NCBI GenBank assembly: GCA_018970625.1
Contig: JAGWVZ010000241.1
Coordinates: 1-6,020, forward strand
Direction: 5' to 3'
From: Myxococcales bacterium
Lineage (GTDB): Bacteria; Myxococcota; Bradymonadia; REDH01
Length of the DNA: 6,020 bases
The notes under the pieces were generated by a model. That model worked only from the letters and a program-made list of their open reading frames with translations. It did not search any database and was not told the origin of the DNA. Below are positions 1 to 5,200 of this stretch, in pieces. Position 1 is the first letter of the stretch; each line of letters starts with the position of its first letter. The position numbers were made by a program, and so were the translations under genes.

Positions 1-69
1 AGTAAAGCTACCTTACCTTTCGCTTGCTCAGCACACAACCCTCCTCTTCTCCCGAGCGACGAGAGCACC

Positions 70-753
70 ATGTTGCGAACCATCGGTACGGACATCTGGG
101 TGGTCGATTACGACCATTTCGCGGGTCTGATTCATTTTCCCACGCGCATGACGGTGTTGCGCCGCAAGGACGGCGGGCTGGTGCTGGTTTCGCCCGTTCC
201 GCTGACCGACGCGCTGCAGCAGGAGATCGAGGCGCTGGGCCCCGTGCAGGTGCTGCTGGCGCCGAATCTGTTTCACCACATGTACCTGGCACCGGCCGTG
301 GCGAGATTTCCGCAAGCGGCCGTTTATGGTCCGCAAGGTCTTCAGCAGAAACGCAAAGAGGTAACGTTTACGGAACTTATGGGTCCGGACATTTCCGAAA
401 GCCTTATGGGGCCCGGAATTACGATTGTGCCGATGAAGGGAGTTCCGGCGATTGGCGAATTTGTTCTTTTTCACGAGGCGTCAGAGACGCTGGTGACCAC
501 CGACCTGGTGATGAACGTGTACGAGGCGCGCGGGTTTCTGAGCCGGCTGGTGTACTGGCTCGAAGGTGCATGGAAACGCGCCGGGGTTCCGCGCCTATAC
601 CGCTTGCTGATGAAGAATCGCGATGCGTGGCGCGCGTCGTTTGACCGAATTCTGGGATTTCCCGTGCGGCAGCTGTTGATGGCGCACGGCACCATTGTGG
701 AGCGCGACCCGATGCAGTCCATCCGAGCCGAGCGCGCGCGCCTGGGCCCGTAA
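70..753 (+). CDS. DUF4336 domain-containing protein (metallo-beta-lactamase-fold relative), 227 aa
   Basis: This is a complete gene from ATG to TAA. The biochemical role is unknown. The sequence reads like the DUF4336 family: an N-terminal IW/FP-RMTVLR segment (residues 9-31), a GGLVLVSPVPL strand (35-45), LLAPNLFHHMYL (62-73), FHEASETLVTTDLVMN (134-149) and a C-terminal LLMAHG (202-207). Family members resemble metallo-beta-lactamase-fold proteins. The classical HxHxDH metal motif is absent; its place appears to be taken by APNLFHH, with D145 and H206 in positions where the fold usually carries later ligands. There is no signal peptide or membrane segment, so a cytoplasmic location is inferred. 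The length is normal for the family. The start is supported by a modest purine-rich GAGAG (61-65) four bases upstream. The next gene begins 112 nt downstream and has no evident functional link. The family call is from remembered motifs and was not searched. Confidence 0.85.
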   Translation: MLRTIGTDIWVVDYDHFAGLIHFPTRMTVLRRKDGGLVLVSPVPLTDALQQEIEALGPVQVLLAPNLFHHMYLAPAVARFPQAAVYGPQGLQQKRKEVTFTELMGPDISESLMGPGITIVPMKGVPAIGEFVLFHEASETLVTTDLVMNVYEARGFLSRLVYWLEGAWKRAGVPRLYRLLMKNRDAWRASFDRILGFPVRQLLMAHGTIVERDPMQSIRAERARLGP

Positions 754-865
754 CATTTTTGCAGGGCGTTGCACGTTCAGGCTCAAGGCAGTCCCGACAG
801 GCTGAATGCTGGTCACCGGCGCTCGTTTCGGGCAGAACACCCACCTGCGCGTCTGATTCCCCCGG
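754..865 (+). other. Intergenic gap without a recognised element
   Basis: These 112 bases separate the DUF4336-type gene from the phosphatase gene. There is a short T-run just after the stop codon (756-760), but no convincing stem precedes it, so it is not called a terminator. No good -35/-10 pair was seen. An in-frame TGA at 854-856 closes the phosphatase frame and limits its possible starts to the codons after it. Confidence 0.5.
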
Positions 866-871
866 GTGATC
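865..871 (+). promoter_or_regulatory. Possible extended Shine-Dalgarno for GTG at 872
   Basis: GGTGATC matches the 3' part of the extended consensus AAGGAGGTGATC and ends directly before GTG 872. It would align the 16S tail at a workable spacing for that start. No purine-rich site stands before GTG 866; the preceding bases are mostly C. This makes 872 a credible alternative start, shortening the product by two residues without affecting the lipoprotein signal. Confidence 0.35.
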
Positions 872-1924
872 GTGGTCTCGAAGCTCCGCCCTGCCAACCC
901 TCTGATTCTGGCCACCGTCACAGTGGCGTTGTGCATCGCCGCCTGTCGCACCGAAGCGCCGTTGCCTTCGACAACGACAGGTGCACCCGCTGCGCTGCCC
1001 GAGGGGTCGACGCCGGTCGTCGATCCGGGTTCGGTGGCCGCGCCGGTGCAAGAGGGATCGGCGGGTGATGCGACCCCCGCCGCAACGGGATTGCAGGTGC
1101 AGACGCAAGCCGATGTCATGTGGGTGATTGGCGACGTGCACGGCGACCTGACGGCGCTGAACGCGGCGCTGCAGCTGGCCGGTGTGACGGATGCCGCCGG
1201 TCACTGGGCCGGCGGTGATGACGCGCTTGTTTTCGTGGGCGACCTGCTGGACCGCGGCGCCGACGATGCGCCGGTGTTGAACACGGTACGCCGACTTCAG
1301 GGCGAAGCAGCCGAGGTCGGTGGCGCGGTGTACTGCCTGTTGGGCAACCACGAGCTCATGAACGTCGCGGGCGATTTTCGGTACGTGGCCGAGGCGGCGT
1401 GGCAGGGCTGGCCGGCGGCGCCGGCGACGGCGGAGTTGCCGGAAGTGCCTGATTTTGCTCGTGATCGCGTGGCTGCCTTCCGGCCCGGTGGTGACGCGGC
1501 GGCGTGGCTGCAGACCCTGCCCGTGTTTCTTGTCGTGGGCGACACGCTTTTTGTGCACGGCGGCCTGCTGCCTTCGCACGTCGATTACGGGCTGGCACAG
1601 ATCAACACCGAGGTCTCGGCGTGGATCGGCGGGCAGACACGCGAACCTCCGCAATGGGCGGCCAGCGACAACAGCCCCGTGTGGACGCGGGTGTGGTCGC
1701 TTCCCGAACCACCGCCCGACTGCGCCGAGCTCACCGCCCTGCTGGACCGCATCGACGTCGATCGCATGGTCGTGGGGCACACCGTGCAGCCACAGGGCAT
1801 GAACGCCGCCTGTGACGGCCGGGTATGGCGCGCCGACGCAGGAATCTCGGCGCATTATGGTGGAAACGTGCAGGTGCTGCGCGCGACCGTGGACGAGTGG
1901 CGGCCGGTGTTGCCGACGCGCTAG
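866..1924 (+). CDS. Exported lipoprotein metallophosphoesterase (calcineurin-like / PPP-type), 352 aa
   Basis: This is a predicted phosphoester hydrolase using a two-metal site; the substrate is unknown. All core motifs are present: GDVHGD (89-94), GDLLDRG (125-131), GNHE (160-163), HGG (231-233) and GHT (304-306). A SPVWTR segment (270-275) and DAG near the C-terminus (324-326) resemble bacterial PPP phosphatases of the Shewanella-like type. The N-terminus has a Lys/Arg-containing head, a hydrophobic stretch (residues 12-26) and the lipobox IAAC with C27. A low-complexity Ala/Pro/Ser/Thr linker of about 55 residues follows, before the catalytic domain begins near residue 84. This points to a lipid-anchored enzyme in the periplasm or at the outer membrane. 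An in-frame TGA at 854-856 bounds the start. GTG at 866 is used here, but GTG at 872 is also possible because the preceding GGTGATC matches the distal part of an extended Shine-Dalgarno. The export signal survives either way. There is no ATG before the catalytic domain. Confidence 0.9.
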   Translation: MIVVSKLRPANPLILATVTVALCIAACRTEAPLPSTTTGAPAALPEGSTPVVDPGSVAAPVQEGSAGDATPAATGLQVQTQADVMWVIGDVHGDLTALNAALQLAGVTDAAGHWAGGDDALVFVGDLLDRGADDAPVLNTVRRLQGEAAEVGGAVYCLLGNHELMNVAGDFRYVAEAAWQGWPAAPATAELPEVPDFARDRVAAFRPGGDAAAWLQTLPVFLVVGDTLFVHGGLLPSHVDYGLAQINTEVSAWIGGQTREPPQWAASDNSPVWTRVWSLPEPPPDCAELTALLDRIDVDRMVVGHTVQPQGMNAACDGRVWRADAGISAHYGGNVQVLRATVDEWRPVLPTR

Positions 1925-2019
1925 ACGGCCACGCCTGATGCTGCGCGATGCCACGTCGCCAGGCGATGCGGCAGGTGTACCACCGCCCTGATCAGCATGG
2001 CTCGGCGCGGTGCATCACC

Positions 2020-2060
2020 GTGTTCTGCGCTAACACACGGCGGAACACCGCAGGTTTTTT
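2020..2060 (+). terminator. Possible rho-independent terminator after the phosphatase gene (weak)
   Basis: GTGTTCTGC (2020-2028) pairs with GCGGAACAC (2040-2048) as a nine-pair stem with one G-U wobble and an 11-base loop. A run of six T lies at 2055-2060. The T-run sits six bases beyond the stem and the stem base is not strongly GC, so this is not a classic terminator. A second inverted repeat, CCGCAG (2048-2053) with CTGCGG (2066-2071), places the T-run inside its loop and would compete with the first fold. A regulatory hairpin or chance are the alternatives. Confidence 0.3.
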
Positions 2061-2128
2061 GCGTACTGCGGATCGATGGGTGATCGTGAAGGGGCATGTA
2101 TTCAGATTCAGGATACCGCCTGCCACAC

Positions 2129-2133
2129 AGGAG
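2129..2133 (+). promoter_or_regulatory. Ribosome binding site AGGAG for the large gene
   Basis: AGGAG lies six bases before ATG 2140, which is ideal spacing. The ATG opens directly into a signal peptide, so the site fixes the start of the large surface-protein gene with good confidence. Confidence 0.8.
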
Positions 2134-2139
2134 CTCCGT

Positions 2140-2208
2140 ATGAGATCGAACGCAACACCGCTGCTGATTCTGGCGGCCGTGAGCCTTTTGCCTTCGCTGG
2201 CATCAGCG
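2140..2208 (+). other. Sec signal peptide of the large surface protein
   Basis: The first 23 residues have an Arg at position 2, a hydrophobic core (LLILAAVSLLPSL, 8-20) and a small-residue A-S-A cleavage site before ATFTV. This is a type I signal peptide. There is no lipobox Cys, so this end is not lipid-anchored. Confidence 0.85.
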
Positions 2209-5200
2209 GCCACGTTTACGGTCACGACGACGCTGCCCACTGGTCCCGGTTCGTTGCGGGCCGCCATTGAGAGCGCCAACGCGGCGCCGGGTGCCGACAC
2301 GATCGCGTTCAACATTGCGGGCGCACCCGAACCGGTGAGCGGCGTGTACCTGATTGCGCCCGTGACAAGCCTGCCGGCGATTACCGGACCCACCGTGCTG
2401 GATGCGACCACGCAGCCGGGCTACGCGGGCACACCACTGGTAGAGCTCAGCGGCACCCTCGCCGGCGCCGGCGTTGACGGGCTGGTGCTGTCGGGCGGCA
2501 GCTCGACGTTGCGCGGCCTGTCTGTGACCGGCTTCAGCGGCTCGGGTGTGGTGCTGCGCACACAGGGCGGCAACGTGATCGAGGCGTGCGCGATTGGTAC
2601 CAGCACGCGAATCGACGCCACGGGCAACCGGGCGCACGGCGTGTTGATCGACAACAGCCCTGACAATCGCATTGGCGGCGAGACGCCCGCGACTCGCAAC
2701 TGGGTATCGGGCAACGGAAACACCGGCCTGCGCGCGTTTGGCACCGGCGCTACAGACCTGACCATACAGGGAAACTACATTGGCGTCCGCTTTGACGGCA
2801 GCACGCCACAAGCCAATGGCGACGTGGGTATTCAGCTCGAGTCGGTGACCGGCGCACGCATCGGCGGCAACGTGGCGGGCCAGCGAAACGTCATCGCGGG
2901 CAACACCGATGGCGGCGTTGAGGTCTCCGGCGGGCGCGATATCTCGATTGTGGGCAACTGGATCGGCCTGGGGGCAGACGGAGCCACCGAGGTCTCGCAG
3001 GGCGGCAGTGGGGTTCTGGCGACCTCGACCGTGAACATGCGAGTCGGTGGTGCCGCGGCGGGTCAGGGCAATGTCATCGCCGGTCATTCGCTGGACGGCG
3101 TGACCATCGCGGGGGCCACCTCGACCGGATTCTCGATTCAGAACAACATCATCGGCGCGAGCGCCGACGGCGCGATTCTGCGCGGCAACAACGGCGCGGG
3201 CGTTACCATCCGGCAGGCCCGCAACGGCGTGGTCGGCGGCGATGCCGACGGCACCGGCAACCTGATCGTCGGCAACGGTCGCGCGGGCATTCAGTTGCTC
3301 GATGGGGCCACAGGCAACCGGCTGCTGCGTAACATCGTGGGCGCGTCGGCCGACGGAACGCGCGACTTCGGCAACGTGGTTCAGGGCGTTCTGGTGGACG
3401 ACTCGCCGGGCAACGAGGTGGGCGACGGCACGGCCTCCAATGGCAACCTGGTGGCCTTCAACGGCGCCGACGGCGTCGCTATCAGCGGCGACTCGGCCAA
3501 TGTGCGCGTCTCTGCCAACCGCCTTCGGCTCAACGAGGACCTGGGCATTGACCTGAACGCGGACGGCGCGACGCTGAACGACGTGGGCGACGTCGACGCC
3601 GGTGCGAACGGCAGCCTGAACTTTCCGGTGCTGACGCAGGTGCGTTACGACGGCGAATCGGTGGTGGTGGAAGGCATAGTCGGCGATGGCGCCCGCGTGG
3701 AGTTGTACGCGGTAGAACCGGACGTGAGCGGGTACGGCGAGGCCGATCGCTTTCTGGGCGCCGGCACCGAGGGCGGGGGCGAAGACACGGACACGTCAAC
3801 CGGCACGTACGACCTGCCGAACGCGGGCGCAGACACCGCCGAGCGGTTCCGGTTTGTTCTTGCAGTATCGGAACTTACAGACGGCACCCGTTTCAGTGCG
3901 CTGGCGATCTCGGGTTCGGGCAACACCTCGGAGCTGTCTCCCGCCCTGCGCGGCATTGACCTGCGCGGCGACGACGACGACGACGGCCTGAGCAACGGCG
4001 ACGAATTCGACGCTGGCACCGACTTCGAGAACAGCGACACGGATGGCGATGGCGTCGAAGACGGACCCGAGGTGAGCGGCGAAAACCCGACCGACCCTCT
4101 CAACCCCGACAGCGACGACGACGGCCTCTGCGACGGCACCGGCCGGGTCACCGACGTCTGCGAGCCGGGCGAAGACCGCAACAACAACGGCGCGGTCGAT
4201 GACGGTGAGACGGACCCCACCAACCCCGACACCGACGGCGGATCGGTATCGGACGGCGACGAGGTGCTGCGCGATGACACTGACCCGCTCGACCCGACCG
4301 ACGATGTGGGCGGCGATTTCGACGACGACGGCCTGCTGAACGAGGAAGAGCCCGATTTTGACACCGACCCGGCCAACCCGGACACCGATGGTGACGGGAT
4401 TCAGGATGGCGTGGAGGTCGAGTCGGACGCAGGCACCAGCCCCACCGACCCGGACACCGACGACGACCGCCTGTGCGATGGTCCCGGTGCGGTGGCCGAC
4501 GTGTGCGAGCCGGGCGAAGACCTGAACGCCGATGGCGAACGTGGCGCGACCGAGACGGACCCGACCAACCCGGACACCGACGGAGGGACCGTCTCGGACG
4601 GCAACGAAGTGCTGGTTCAGGGTACCGATCCGCTGGACCCCAGCGACGACGTGCAGCGCGATTCCGACGGCGACGGCATTGACAACGAAGACGAAGCTCC
4701 GAACGGCACCGACCCGTTTGACGCCGACAGCGACGACGACGGCCTGAGCGATGGCGTCGAAGTGAACGGTGGCAACCCGACCGACCCGCTCGATGCCGAC
4801 ACCGACGGCGACGGGTTGTGCGACGGCCCCGAGACCGTCGCCGACGTGTGCGAATCGGGCGAAGACCAGAACGCCGATGGCGTGGTCGATGACATCGAGA
4901 CCGACCCCAACGACGCCGACAGCGACGACGACTGCCTCACCGATGGCGAAGAGCGCGCGCTGGGAACCGACCCGCTGAACCACGATACCGACGGCGACAA
5001 TGTGTTCGACGGCACTGAGACCGGCTTTTCCGGCGCGATCTCTCCGGGCACCGACCTGTCGCGTGGACAATGCGTCGAAGACGAGGACCCGACGACGACC
5101 ACCGATCCCACGACCCCCGACACTGACGGCGGCGGTGCGAGCGACGGCGACGAAGACTCGAACGGCGACGGCGTGATCGACGACGGCGAGACCAACCCGA

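Larger units (their letters stand above)
1925..2139 (+). other. Noncoding gap upstream of the large surface-protein gene
   Basis: These 215 bases lie between the phosphatase stop and the start of the beta-helix gene. No reading frame here looks like a real protein. The gap contains an inverted repeat plus T-tract (2020-2060), an overlapping second inverted repeat (2048-2071), and the ribosome binding site just before the ATG. I could not identify a convincing sigma-70 -35/-10 pair, although a promoter for the large gene is likely to lie here. Confidence 0.5.

Noticed and set aside
754..800. T-run just after the first gene considered as a terminator
   Set aside because: No GC-rich stem precedes the T-run; only scattered short TGCA palindromes are present.
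419..1954. Long minus-strand frame (about 511 codons) spanning the first two genes
   Set aside because: It lies opposite two well-recognised genes, is rich in Arg and His as expected of a GC-rich shadow frame, and shows no domain signature.
2059..2104. TTGCGT (2059) and TATTCA (2099) considered as a sigma-70 promoter
   Set aside because: The spacing is far beyond 16-18 bases and neither hexamer has a proper partner, so no promoter is called.
2203..3087. Minus-strand frame opposite the beta-helix region
   Set aside because: It is Ala/Arg/His-rich low-complexity translation opposite a convincing beta-helix and has no ribosome binding site or recognisable motif.
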